A DNA stretch of 64,000 nt from Vampirovibrio sp041737375 (lineage in GTDB: Bacteria; Cyanobacteriota; Vampirovibrionia; Vampirovibrionales; Vampirovibrionaceae): NCBI RefSeq assembly GCF_041737375.1, contig NZ_JBGSRV010000002.1:1-64000 (forward strand). Reading direction: 5' to 3'. This document shows, piece after piece, positions 38,898 through 47,863 of this stretch. How positions within the stretch are numbered: the first letter of the stretch is position 1; every line of letters begins with the position of its first letter. A program made the position numbers and the translations under genes. The notes beneath the pieces were generated by a model. That model was not told the DNA's origin and did no database searches. It worked only from the letters and a program-made list of their open reading frames with translations.

Positions 38898-41449
38898 TCA
38901 GTAGGCTCCACGGTTTGAACAATCGGCTTATCCAAGTCCGGGACGTCAGAATCAACGTTCGGTTCTTGGGCCGATGGCGGGACTGGTTGGGTTTCAGCTG
39001 GCGCTTCAGCGTCACTGTTTGAATCAACGCCCACCAATTTTAAAAATTGCGCCCGCTCATCGGCGGAAACAAGGCCCGTTGATTCTTCAACCGGTTTAAC
39101 CGGCGCTTCCTCAACCATTTCCACTTCTTTAATCGGTTCACGATCAATCAGTTTCAAGGCTTCCTTGGCATTCAGACGTATTTTAAGCGGCAAAGTATCA
39201 ATGCGGCTGATTTGGCGCAAAATATCAGCGGTGCGCCGGAATTGCCTCACCATATCGCCTTCTCCAATGTTGGTCATGCCAATCAGGCGCTCCCAGGCAT
39301 AGCCCATGGCCCATGCCTCTACCAGACCACTGGCCACCGGATTCAGGAGAATGCCCACTTCCACATGATGCTTACGCTGCAAACGATCCACCCGCTTGAA
39401 TAGCAGATCCACCTTGCCCAAGGCTTCCATCACCGGATTCGACAATCTAAACTTCACGTACAAATTTTCCCGGTTGCTGTCATTCAGCAGGGCTGACAAG
39501 GTGGCCGCCAACTGAGGGGCGGTCAAATCATCAATGACGCCTACCGCCAACAGGATTTCAGCCATGGCGTACTCGTTCTCGGAACGAATCTGGGCGGTTA
39601 AATCCCCCCGCTTGGTGGGCTTGTCGTTCTCATCCAGATACTCTGATTCCCGTAAGAGGGCGTAAATATTCATAAACCGGCGCCAGTGGGTATCATTTTC
39701 CTCAGCCAGCAAGCGATTAACCGTTTTCAACTTGCGTTGTTCCCGCTGAGTGCGCTCTTCCACCCGCTCATGCTTACGAATCAAATCGCACTTATGGCAA
39801 GGGCTACTGTTCACCGTGGTTCTCAGGTTGTTGAGTTTTCCTTGTTCATGGCTCAACTGCTTATGCACCTCGGGAGAATTTCCGTGCTGCTTGAGCTGTT
39901 TTTGCAAAATCCGCACAAAGCGGGCTGACTCATGCACCAGCTCTTTGGCCCGTAAATAACCGTGAAAATCTTTGTCACTCACCTCATAAGGGCATTTGAA
40001 ATCCAGCAGTTGCTGAAGTTCAAACTCGTGGTGCGCCTTGGATTCTTCCAGCGGACGCAGGCGACGGGCGGCGGTAAACTGACCAAAACTCTGACGGATC
40101 AAAAATTCGGCCTGCTTCAAGCTGTGTTTTTGCAGCAAGTTCAACACCATGCCGTAGGTGGGGGTAAACTGGCTATTCAGCGGATCGGGCGGACTGCTGG
40201 CCAGCGTCGCCACTTCCATGGCCCCTTCGTACTGAGAACTGACCACCAGAACATAACCAACCGCATCCATGCCTCTACGCCCGGCCCGACCGGACATTTG
40301 CAGGAATTCGCTAGCGGTCAGCAGTCGGTGGCCATCGTTGGTGCGCTTGGAAATTTTGGTGATTACCGTAGAGCGAGCTGGCATGTTAATGCCCGCAGCC
40401 AGCGTTTCTGTGGCAAATACCGCCTTAATCAACCCTTGCTGAAACAGGGTTTCCACCAGGTGTTTCATGGCGGGCAATAACCCGGCATGGTGACTGGCAA
40501 AGCCGTTTCGAATAAATTTGATTTGCGGGCTGCTTTCCAGAAAGGGATTTTGAGCCACGTAGTCATCCACTTTCTTTTCCAGCAGCTTGCGCTCGGCAGG
40601 GCTGAGCAACTTGAGCGGAAAGGTGAATTCAAGATGCTTGTCGCAATCCTTGCGGCTAAAGGTAAAGAAGATGGCAGGCAGCATGTCCTTTTCCGCCATC
40701 AGGTTAATCAGCTCGTTGGGCCGGAAAAAACGGTTGGCCTTGGGCAAGCGCTGTCCCTTTAAATCCAGCTTGAGTTTCCGGCTCAGCTTTTTCTGGCCAT
40801 CCGGGCCGGGTGGTTCAAACAAGGGGAGCAAGCGATCCCGATCGTAAAAGGAAAACCGCAGCGGAACCGGTCTAAAATCGCTCCAAATCAGGCGGGTATC
40901 GTGGTGAACCTCGTTAATCCAGTCGGTCAGTTCAGCGGCATTGGCCACCGTGGCTGACAGGGCGATTAACTGAATGTTGTCCGGGCAGTAAATAATGCAC
41001 TCTTCCCACACCGTACCCCGCTCGGAATCGTTCATATAGTGGCATTCATCCAGTACCACATAGCCCAAATAGCTCAGTACGCTGCTATCCCCTTCAATGC
41101 CATACAGCATGTTCCGAAAAATTTCGGTGGTCATTACAATAATGCGGGCGTCCCGGTTAAAGGAAGAATCGCCGGTCAGCAAACCCACATTGGCCTCACC
41201 GTATTGTTTTTTGAGATCGAAGTACTTCTGGTTGCTCAGCGCCTTGAGGGGGGTGGTATAAAAAATCTTTTTGCCTTCAGACAAGGCTCGCATAGCGGCG
41301 TATTCAGCCACAATGGTTTTTCCGCTGCCGGTAGGGGCGCACACCACCACGCTATGTCCTTCAGCGATACTGCGAATGGCTTGCTCCTGAAACTCATCCA
41401 ACGGAAAGTCCAACTGGGCCTGAAAATCTTCTAGTTGAAAACCGGACAT
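38894..41449 (-). CDS. Ski2-like DExH RNA helicase
   Basis: The 851-residue protein has a superfamily 2 helicase core: Walker A APTGSGKT (about residues 39-46), DECHYMND (DExH box), SAT, then GLLTGDSSFNRDARIIVMTT and FASHHAGLLPAMK and QMSGRAGRRGMD. The C-terminal part is the DSHCT-like helical domain with an arch-type insertion. It resembles the cyanobacterial and plastid Ski2/ISE2 branch of RNA helicases. It likely unwinds structured RNA for exonuclease turnover or maturation. Its start overlaps the PNP stop as TAATG; its stop overlaps the 58-aa gene start. Confidence 0.9.
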   Translation of the reverse strand: MSGFQLEDFQAQLDFPLDEFQEQAIRSIAEGHSVVVCAPTGSGKTIVAEYAAMRALSEGKKIFYTTPLKALSNQKYFDLKKQYGEANVGLLTGDSSFNRDARIIVMTTEIFRNMLYGIEGDSSVLSYLGYVVLDECHYMNDSERGTVWEECIIYCPDNIQLIALSATVANAAELTDWINEVHHDTRLIWSDFRPVPLRFSFYDRDRLLPLFEPPGPDGQKKLSRKLKLDLKGQRLPKANRFFRPNELINLMAEKDMLPAIFFTFSRKDCDKHLEFTFPLKLLSPAERKLLEKKVDDYVAQNPFLESSPQIKFIRNGFASHHAGLLPAMKHLVETLFQQGLIKAVFATETLAAGINMPARSTVITKISKRTNDGHRLLTASEFLQMSGRAGRRGMDAVGYVLVVSSQYEGAMEVATLASSPPDPLNSQFTPTYGMVLNLLQKHSLKQAEFLIRQSFGQFTAARRLRPLEESKAHHEFELQQLLDFKCPYEVSDKDFHGYLRAKELVHESARFVRILQKQLKQHGNSPEVHKQLSHEQGKLNNLRTTVNSSPCHKCDLIRKHERVEERTQREQRKLKTVNRLLAEENDTHWRRFMNIYALLRESEYLDENDKPTKRGDLTAQIRSENEYAMAEILLAVGVIDDLTAPQLAATLSALLNDSNRENLYVKFRLSNPVMEALGKVDLLFKRVDRLQRKHHVEVGILLNPVASGLVEAWAMGYAWERLIGMTNIGEGDMVRQFRRTADILRQISRIDTLPLKIRLNAKEALKLIDREPIKEVEMVEEAPVKPVEESTGLVSADERAQFLKLVGVDSNSDAEAPAETQPVPPSAQEPNVDSDVPDLDKPIVQTVEPTE

Positions 41450-42309
41450 TAGACGCCCCCCTGTGGTAAGGCGATGGACTTCGCCGCCAAACGGGTCAAA
41501 ACACCTTGCAATAAATCCATAAATCGCTGGCGGCTTTGCTCGGCAGTGTCCATCACTTCCTGATGGCTTAATTTTTGCAGGGACAAGCCCGCCGCCTGAT
41601 TGGTAATACAGGAAATCCCCATGACGTTGAGGCCCATATGATTGGCCGCAATCACTTCTGGCACCGTGGACATGCCCACTGCATCAGCCCCTAACCCTCT
41701 GAGCATTCTCACCTCGGCGGGGGTTTCGTAAGTAGGGCCGCTTAACCCTGCGTAAACCCCACTGGCCAGTTCAATATTTTGTTCAGAAGCCACCTGCTTG
41801 GCTAGGGTTCGCATTTCTTGATTGTAAGCCTCACTCATATCAGGGAATCGAGGTCCTAGCATATCATAATTAGGCCCCTTCAAGGGATTATCGCCCATCA
41901 GGTTCAAATGATCCTCAATCAGCATCAGGGTGCCGGGCTGAAAATCGGGATGAATACCACCCGCTGCGTTGGTGACCATCATAAACTCAATGCCCAGTTG
42001 CTTCAGTACCCGAACCGGAAATACCACCGTATCCATGGCATGTCCTTCATAGTAGTGAAAACGCCCCTGCATACAGGCAATGGCGAAACCGGGAGCGGCC
42101 TCACCCAATACCAGCCGCCCCGCATGGCCCTGCACCGAGGATTGCTGGAAGTAGGGAATATCCTTGTATTCAATATAGTGGGGATTTTGAAGGGTTTCCG
42201 CAAAAGCACCCAACCCGGAACCCAGCACAACCAAGCCCTTCAATTGCGGATACGGGGATTGATTTTGAATAAAGGCAACCGCCTGGGCCAATTGTTCCTG
42301 AAAAGTCAT
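41449..42309 (-). CDS. Purine-nucleoside phosphorylase
   Basis: The 286-residue protein is a class II (trimeric, mammalian-type) purine-nucleoside phosphorylase with LVVLGSGLGAFAETL, VQGHAGRLVLGEA, HYYEGHAMDTVVFPVRVLK, TNAAGGIHP, GVYAGLSGPTYETPAEVRMLR and GADAVGMSTVPEVIAA. It cleaves inosine, guanosine or related nucleosides with phosphate, for salvage. The start region (MTFQEQLAQAV) fits the family. The divergent pyrimidine-nucleoside phosphorylase starts 90 bp away, so the two salvage genes share an intergenic control region. Confidence 0.93.
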   Translation of the reverse strand: MTFQEQLAQAVAFIQNQSPYPQLKGLVVLGSGLGAFAETLQNPHYIEYKDIPYFQQSSVQGHAGRLVLGEAAPGFAIACMQGRFHYYEGHAMDTVVFPVRVLKQLGIEFMMVTNAAGGIHPDFQPGTLMLIEDHLNLMGDNPLKGPNYDMLGPRFPDMSEAYNQEMRTLAKQVASEQNIELASGVYAGLSGPTYETPAEVRMLRGLGADAVGMSTVPEVIAANHMGLNVMGISCITNQAAGLSLQKLSHQEVMDTAEQSRQRFMDLLQGVLTRLAAKSIALPQGGV

Positions 42310-42399
42310 CCTGAAAATCCTGTCTGGCTTTTGGGCTATAATTTTGATGTGCGTTCGTTTTAGACGCCTTATTAAAGTTTTAAAAAGCAGGCAACGCCC

Positions 42400-43737
42400 A
42401 TGAACATCATTGAGATTATAGATAAAAAACGCCGGGGTTTAACGCATTCCGAAGAGGAAGTCGCCGCACTGGTACAGATGATGGAGTCTGGAAAAGCGCA
42501 TGATTACCAGATTTCGGCCTGGTTAATGGCCGCCTGCATCAATGGATTAAACATGGACGAAACCACCTGGCTGACTCAGGCGTTCGTCAACTCCGGCAAA
42601 AAAATGGATCTGTCCGAAGCGGGCGGGGTGGTAGTAGACAAACACAGCACCGGGGGCGTAGGCGATAAAACCACACTGGCTTTGCTGCCCATGTTGGCCA
42701 CCGCAGGGGTTAAAGTAGCCAAGCTGTCCGGCCGGGGGCTAGGCTTTACCGGCGGCACCATCGACAAACTGGAGGCCATTCCCAACTTCAAAACCTCATT
42801 AAGTGGCATTGAATTTGTAGAGCAAATCCAGAAACTAGGCATGGCCATTTCCTCTCAAACAGCGGATTTAGCCCCTGCCGATGGCAAAATGTACGCCCTG
42901 CGGGATGTCACCGCCACGGTGGCCAGCATTCCGCTGATTGCGGCTTCGGTCATCTCCAAAAAAATTGCAGCCGGAGCGGATGTGATTGTTTTAGACATTA
43001 AATACGGCGCTGGCGCTTTTATGGGAACGCTGGAAGAGGCCAAAAATCTGGCCTTTACCTGCCGGGAAGTGGGAAAACGGCTGGGAAAAAGTATTTCTAC
43101 CGTCATTTCCGCCATGAACCAACCCTTGGGCTACGCCATTGGGCATAGCCTGGAGGTGATGGAAATTGTAAACCTGCTGAAAGGCAAAGGCCCTCAGGAT
43201 TTAGAAGATTTGTGCGTGAGGCTGGGCGGCGTTTCTCTGGTGGGCGCAGGCACCTATGCCACCCTGGAAGAGGCCGAAACCCGTTTGCGCCAAGAGCTTT
43301 ATGATGGCAGCGCCCTGGCCAAGTTCAAGGAACTGGTCAAAGCCCAAAAAGGCGATGTCGCCGCGCTGGATGACTTTAGTTTGTTGCCTCAGCCAGACCG
43401 GGTACTGATGCTGCCCTCTACTGAAGCTGGGTACATTGCCAATATTGACGCCCTGGAAGTGGCCAAATCCGCAAAAATGGTAGGCGCAGGCCGCCTGAGC
43501 AAGGAAAGTGGCATTAATTTAGGGGTTGGGGTTCTGCTTCGCAAAAAAGTGGGCGATAAAGTCAAAATGGGCGAAACGCTGGTAGAGCTTTACGCCGATG
43601 ACCACGATCACCGGGAGGCTTTGCAAGTGCTGAAAAACGCGTTCACCTTCTCACCAGAACCAGTGACAGCGCCCCCTTTGATTGAGGAAGTACTCATGGG
43701 CGATGTGTGCGCCAAAGGACTAAAAATATCCGTTTAA
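42400..43737 (+). CDS. Pyrimidine-nucleoside phosphorylase
   Basis: The 445-residue protein has KHSTGGVGDKTTLALLPMLA and SGRGLGFTGGTIDKLE, the thymidine/pyrimidine phosphorylase signature, and the MYALRDVTATVASIPL block. It splits thymidine, deoxyuridine and uridine with phosphate. The length and residues fit both DeoA and Pdp branches, so the substrate breadth is unsettled. A -10-like TATAAT lies at 42337-42342 in the divergent region shared with PNP. Confidence 0.93.
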   Translation: MNIIEIIDKKRRGLTHSEEEVAALVQMMESGKAHDYQISAWLMAACINGLNMDETTWLTQAFVNSGKKMDLSEAGGVVVDKHSTGGVGDKTTLALLPMLATAGVKVAKLSGRGLGFTGGTIDKLEAIPNFKTSLSGIEFVEQIQKLGMAISSQTADLAPADGKMYALRDVTATVASIPLIAASVISKKIAAGADVIVLDIKYGAGAFMGTLEEAKNLAFTCREVGKRLGKSISTVISAMNQPLGYAIGHSLEVMEIVNLLKGKGPQDLEDLCVRLGGVSLVGAGTYATLEEAETRLRQELYDGSALAKFKELVKAQKGDVAALDDFSLLPQPDRVLMLPSTEAGYIANIDALEVAKSAKMVGAGRLSKESGINLGVGVLLRKKVGDKVKMGETLVELYADDHDHREALQVLKNAFTFSPEPVTAPPLIEEVLMGDVCAKGLKISV

Positions 43738-43741
43738 AGCC

Positions 43742-43957
43742 CTAAAACAGCTTTTTCTGAACGGGTTCAGCCTCAAACAACTCACCCACCGGGCAATCCA
43801 GAATATCGCAAAGCCGGTCCATGTTGTCATAACTGGGCTGAGTGCGCCCACTGGCCCAGGAATACACAGTCTGCTGCGGTAGCCCCAGCTCTTTGGCAAG
43901 GCGATACAAACTCCAGGCATTTTTTTCCCTGGCAATATCCTTGATTTTCACTTTCAT
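43742..43957 (-). CDS. Small XRE-type HTH regulator
   Basis: The 71-residue protein is a single Cro/C1-type helix-turn-helix: NAWSLYRLAKELGLPQQTVY then SWASGRTQPSYDNMDRLCDILDCPVGELF. It closely resembles small phage-type regulators acting as helper or autonomous repressors. It is convergent with the phosphorylase, whose stop lies 4 bp from its own. A 270-bp gap (43958-44229) on its 5' side holds only short A/T-rich sequence and a TATAAT near 44184. Confidence 0.85.
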   Translation of the reverse strand: MKVKIKDIAREKNAWSLYRLAKELGLPQQTVYSWASGRTQPSYDNMDRLCDILDCPVGELFEAEPVQKKLF

Positions 43958-44229
43958 ACTAAAAAATCACCCGCTGCTTGATGGTGGCTCACCCGGATCT
44001 GTGATGTGGCTTTATCCCAAACGACCAAGGCCATAAAGGCTTTTTTACGAAAGTACCCAACAATCGGGTTACTTAACAAAATTATACACAAGAATCTGTA
44101 GAGTAGCGCCCTTTCTTTTCGCCGTATTTCCCCACAAAAAACGCAAAATCAGCCACAGGAATTCCCCCCCGCAGAAAATGCCTTATAATGAACCCAATAA
44201 GTTCAAAATAGGGCAGGGAGCAACATACA

Positions 44230-44562
44230 ATGGAAATTTTGCTGTTGGGTAGCATACTGATTCCCGCCCTGTTTGTGGGGACTTTGTTACTGGTTGATTA
44301 TGTGGAACGGGTAGGAGCGACCATGCAAGAACGGAAAGCCATTATTTTTGAAATTTACCGATACGCCGTTTGCTTTTTAATGGTAATCGTCTTCGGCCTT
44401 AGCGCCTTTCAACTGCTAGGGGCTTTAATTGGTGAGGGCGGAAATCCACAGGCATTAACCCCACCCGCATTGGGCAGCATTATTAGCGGCTTCATCTTCC
44501 TGATTCACTGGTTGATCAAAAACCCGGCCTTGCCCGCCAGTCAAGCATCCAAACCAGATTAA
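44230..44562 (+). CDS. Small membrane protein, unknown function
   Basis: The 110-residue protein has hydrophobic segments at about 3-25, 45-67 and 80-95 and an extracytoplasmic loop with EGGNPQALTPP. A TATAAT at 44184-44189 probably drives it. I recognise no family. A single gene on the plus strand, convergent with the metallophosphoesterase pair. Confidence 0.55.
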   Translation: MEILLLGSILIPALFVGTLLLVDYVERVGATMQERKAIIFEIYRYAVCFLMVIVFGLSAFQLLGALIGEGGNPQALTPPALGSIISGFIFLIHWLIKNPALPASQASKPD

Positions 44563-44597
44563 CCCACCTTTTTTTAAAGGCTTAAAAACTGCGGCTT

Positions 44598-45572
44598 TTA
44601 AAGAACACTGGAAGAAGAGGCGTTTTGGGTGGCATCAGCGTCTTTACCCCAATCCACGCAATCAATCACGTCGCCATGACGATTGATTGCCTTCAGCCAC
44701 AAATGATTTTGGGTGACCTCAAGCAATAAAAAGTGGTGCGTTTTCAGGCGAACTTCCGAATGGGGCTGGGTCTTTCTAAAGTTATACAGGTAACTGCCCC
44801 CACCCCCGGAAACCACATAGCGAACCCCTTGAATGGGGGCAAAACGCTCATAATCATGGTCATGCCCTGCCAGGTACAGATCCACGCCATAGCGAATCAT
44901 GAGAGGCTCCAGCACTTTACGAGCACCATCAGTATTGCCATTGCGCCCGGATGAATACATGGGATGATGCCCCACCACAATTTTCCAGGGGGCCTTGCTT
45001 TCAGCCAAAGCGCGCTCAATCCAGGCCCGCTGCTCAGGACTTCGCACAAAAAACGTGGTATTTAAAATAAAAAAATCAACCGGGCCTTGAGAGACTTTAT
45101 AGTAATCCTTGGGCATCTTGAAGTAGGACATTTCATCTTCACGATGCCCGTTACGGTCATCATGATCGCCAATCGTGGCTATAAATTGTATATTGCGCTC
45201 AATCAAGCCCGCATACGGGTTTTCAAAGTGAGTTTTGGCCAGTTTCTTGATGTCGCCATTCGGGTAAATGTTATCGCCTAACAGCAAGGCCAAGCCAAAA
45301 GGCTGCCGCTGATGTGCTTTGACCATTTGCTTAGCCAATTTGGCCTGAAAGGGAGTGCCTTGACCAAAATCGCCAAAGGCAATAAATCGCAGCGGCTGCT
45401 TAGAGGAAGGAGCGACCCCACAAACCAGCGGGGTTTCAGGTCGGTAGAAATCAAAATCCTCAAAAAAGAAAGCCCAACCCAAGCCCACCAATAAGAACAG
45501 CAAACTGAAGAAAATGATAGAAAGAACCGTTTTTTTTCGTTTGTTTTTTAAAACAGAGTCTGGCTGGGTCAT
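44598..45572 (-). CDS. Membrane-anchored metallophosphoesterase, copy 2
   Basis: The 324-residue protein has an N-terminal membrane anchor (about 16-38) and the purple-acid-phosphatase-like metal motifs AFGDFGQG, LLGDNIYPNG, GDHDDRNGH, VVGHHPMYSSG and AGHDHDYERF. In the usual third motif (GNHD) the Asn is Asp here (GDHD), which alters a metal ligand. It may hydrolyse phosphate monoesters outside the cytoplasm. Start 45572 is chosen because the ATG overlaps the upstream stop as ATGA. It is a paralogue of the gene at 45569. Confidence 0.82.
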   Translation of the reverse strand: MTQPDSVLKNKRKKTVLSIIFFSLLFLLVGLGWAFFFEDFDFYRPETPLVCGVAPSSKQPLRFIAFGDFGQGTPFQAKLAKQMVKAHQRQPFGLALLLGDNIYPNGDIKKLAKTHFENPYAGLIERNIQFIATIGDHDDRNGHREDEMSYFKMPKDYYKVSQGPVDFFILNTTFFVRSPEQRAWIERALAESKAPWKIVVGHHPMYSSGRNGNTDGARKVLEPLMIRYGVDLYLAGHDHDYERFAPIQGVRYVVSGGGGSYLYNFRKTQPHSEVRLKTHHFLLLEVTQNHLWLKAINRHGDVIDCVDWGKDADATQNASSSSVL

Positions 45573-46546
45573 CGCACACACTTTCTCACGCATGCCTGCT
45601 TTTTATGAGGGAGTGCCTGAGGGCGAAGCGCAGGCTGAACCCACTGGGCCTGATCAATGGTGCTACCCGTCTTATCCACCACCCTCATTTTCAGTTGATT
45701 GCCCTTTAGCTCAAAATCCAGAAAGTGATGCGCCTTCAGATAAATCAGGGACTGAGGAAGCGGCTTATCAACGTTACGAAGATAAGCCCCACCACCACCG
45801 GAAACAATGTACTGAACCCCGTGAATGGGCTTAAAGCGCTCATAATTATGATCGTGGCCAGCCAGATATAAATTGACCCGATAGTCAATCAACAGTGGCT
45901 CCAGCGTGTCTTTCAAGCCCTGATTAGAGCCATGCTCACCTGATGAATAAACCGGATGATGGCCCACTACGGCCTTCCAGGTTGAAGTGGAAGCCGACAA
46001 CGCTTGCTTTAACCACTGTTGTTGAACCTGATCATTTGCGAAATGGTTGGTATCAATCACGAAAAACTCAACACCCGGCTTTTTAACCGAATAATAATAG
46101 CCAGGCATCTTGAAAAAGCTCAACTGATCAGCCTGATGGCCGCCTACAATGTCGTGATTACCAATGGCCACTATAAAATGAACGTTTTGACGAATCAGCG
46201 CCCCGTACATATCTGTAAAGTAAGGTTTTCCGAATTTTTGAATATTGCCATCCGGATAAATGTTATCACCCAGCAGTAAGGCTGCCTCATAAGGGTCTTT
46301 ATCCAGCTCCATGGCCAACTGGGAAGCCACATCTTGCTGAAAGGGAGTGCCAGCGCCCCAATCGCCAAAAGCCACAAACTTATAAGGCTCTTTCAAAACT
46401 TGCGAAAGCTCTTGAGGGGCCAAAGGGCTTTCCAACGCCTGAAGCTTGGCTGAAGCCAGTAATTCCTGACGACTCCACCAACCCAGCAGCGCAACGGCTA
46501 CCAGCAGAAAAAGCCCGGTCAGCAGTTGCCCAATCTTACCTCTCAT
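45569..46546 (-). CDS. Membrane-anchored metallophosphoesterase, copy 1
   Basis: The 325-residue protein has a short N-terminal membrane segment (about 6-25) and intact motifs FGDWGAGTP, LLGDNIYPDG, GNHDIVGGH, VVGHHPVYSSG and AGHDHNYERF, matching tartrate-resistant acid phosphatase-like metallophosphoesterases. It is the first of a tandem pair and is translationally coupled to the copy downstream. AAGGAG eight bases upstream of the ATG at 46546 supports this start over Met at 46564. It lies divergent from the ribosomal cluster, 330 bp from rpsE. Confidence 0.85.
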   Translation of the reverse strand: MRGKIGQLLTGLFLLVAVALLGWWSRQELLASAKLQALESPLAPQELSQVLKEPYKFVAFGDWGAGTPFQQDVASQLAMELDKDPYEAALLLGDNIYPDGNIQKFGKPYFTDMYGALIRQNVHFIVAIGNHDIVGGHQADQLSFFKMPGYYYSVKKPGVEFFVIDTNHFANDQVQQQWLKQALSASTSTWKAVVGHHPVYSSGEHGSNQGLKDTLEPLLIDYRVNLYLAGHDHNYERFKPIHGVQYIVSGGGGAYLRNVDKPLPQSLIYLKAHHFLDFELKGNQLKMRVVDKTGSTIDQAQWVQPALRPQALPHKKQACVRKCVR

Positions 46547-46689
46547 AATTAAAGCTCCTTGCAAAAGATCTCACTTATAAATAAAGAAAGATACATCTGA
46601 TCACGAATGGCCTTATAATAACCCATCCCCTGATTGAATCCAAAATGAAGGTCAGTCGCAACAAATTTACGGCATCTCACAGGGAAATC

Positions 46690-46718
46690 TTGTCAGGGGC
46701 ATATGCTTTTGTTAGAGT
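46690..46718 (+). promoter_or_regulatory. Candidate promoter of the ribosomal cluster
   Basis: TTGTCA (46690-46695) and TAGAGT (46713-46718) are separated by 17 bp and lie about 150 bp before rpsE. A TATAAT at 46614-46619 lacks a good -35. The 46547-46875 region otherwise holds only a 67-codon frame at 46645-46848 that I do not consider real. Confidence 0.45.
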
Positions 46719-46875
46719 ATCAATCCTCAATGTAGGCTTGGCCCTTAGAGTCCCCTCTATCCGTCATCAGTGTCCACGGAAGCCCAGTCTCACCGTAGTT
46801 TCCTTTAACCCAGGAAAATTTGCGGCTCCGAATTGTAAAGATAAATAGCCCTTTATATAGGAAACAAAAAGGCCA

Positions 46876-47625
46876 ATGACAAACGAAATGTCCAACGAAA
46901 ACGATAAGCCGCTGGATCAAGCAGTTCAGCAGGGCCAGGATGCTGCCCCCCAACAAGCTTCAGCACCAGAAGCACGTCCCCCACGCGCTGGCGGACCGGG
47001 TGGACCGGGTGGACCCGGTGGTGATAGAGGCCAAAGAAGAGGCCCCGGTGGCGGACCCGGACAAGGACGCGGTCAAGGCCGTGGACCTGGTGGCGGACCC
47101 GGACAAGGACGTGGCCCAGGCCCCGGACAAGCCGACGATGCCGAGCGCAGCGAGTGGAAAGAAAAAGTAATTCAAATCCGTCGGGTAACCAAGGTGGTCA
47201 AGGGCGGTAAGAAGATGTCTTTCCGGGCCGTTGTAGTGGTCGGTAATGGCAAAGGCCAGGTCGGCATTGGCATTGGCAAGTCCAATGAAGTCATTGGCGC
47301 CATCCAAAAAGGCGTGGCTGCGGCTAAAAAATCTTTAATTGATGTGCCGCTGCACAACACCACCATTCCTCACCCTGTAAAAAGTAAGGCTGGCGGCAGC
47401 GTGGTAGTATTGCGCCCCGCTTCCAAAGGTACCGGGGTTATCGCTGGCGGAGCCGCTCGGGCGCTGCTGGAACTTGCCGGGATTGAGAACATTCTGTCCA
47501 AATCCTTGGGTTCCAACTCCCCTTTAAACGTGGCTCGAGCCACTTTAAAAGGCCTTGCGGAGCTACGCACGTTCGAACAAATCGCACGTGCCCGTGGGAA
47601 AACCGTCAAAGAAATCCTGATGTAG
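46876..47625 (+). CDS. rpsE: Ribosomal protein S5 with N-terminal repeat extension
   Basis: The last 155 residues are a normal S5 (KEKVIQIRRVTKVVKGGKKM, then the double-stranded-RNA-binding fold and KSLGSNSPLNVARATLKGL). The first 90 residues are an extension: an acidic/Gln-rich head (about 1-30), then Gly/Pro/Arg low-complexity sequence with two near-identical 14-residue repeats (about 57-84). S5 usually has about 166 residues, here 249. S5 contributes to decoding accuracy near the mRNA entry channel; the extension would project there. It is the first gene of the cluster, without rplR before it. Confidence 0.92.
   Translation: MTNEMSNENDKPLDQAVQQGQDAAPQQASAPEARPPRAGGPGGPGGPGGDRGQRRGPGGGPGQGRGQGRGPGGGPGQGRGPGPGQADDAERSEWKEKVIQIRRVTKVVKGGKKMSFRAVVVVGNGKGQVGIGIGKSNEVIGAIQKGVAAAKKSLIDVPLHNTTIPHPVKSKAGGSVVVLRPASKGTGVIAGGAARALLELAGIENILSKSLGSNSPLNVARATLKGLAELRTFEQIARARGKTVKEILM
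47047..47111 (+). repeat. Direct repeat in the rpsE extension
   Basis: A 23-bp identical segment occurs at 47047-47069 and 47089-47111, a period of 42 bp or 14 codons, within a wider GC-rich Gly/Pro/Arg/Gln-coding tract (46990-47130). The second unit diverges only at its 3' end. Replication slippage could change the number of units. Confidence 0.8.
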
Positions 47626-47654
47626 ACCTTATTTGAATTCGGAGAAAATTTTAA

Positions 47655-47861
47655 ATGTCCGCTAACGAACAACAGAAGACCGATCGTCAGGTCAAAGTGA
47701 CGCTGACCCGTAGCTTGCTGGGCAGGCCCGAAAAACATCGCCGGGTCGCACGCGCTTTGGGTTTGACCAAAACCAACCACACTGTGGTGCATTATGATAC
47801 GGCGGTTATCCGTGGCATGATCACCAAAATTTCCCACCTGCTCACCGTGGAGACTGCATAA
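47655..47861 (+). CDS. rpmD: Ribosomal protein L30
   Basis: The 68-residue protein has the L30 core VTLTRSLLGRPEKHRRVARALGL... with basic RPEKHRR and a short acidic C-terminus. It follows rpsE by 29 bp and precedes rplO by two bases, in the standard spc-operon order. Slightly longer at the N-terminus than the minimal 58-60 residues. Confidence 0.93.
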   Translation: MSANEQQKTDRQVKVTLTRSLLGRPEKHRRVARALGLTKTNHTVVHYDTAVIRGMITKISHLLTVETA

Positions 47862-47863
47862 TC

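Noticed and set aside
46645..46848. 67-codon frame upstream of rpsE
   Set aside because: It overlaps the candidate rpsE promoter and has no recognisable sequence.
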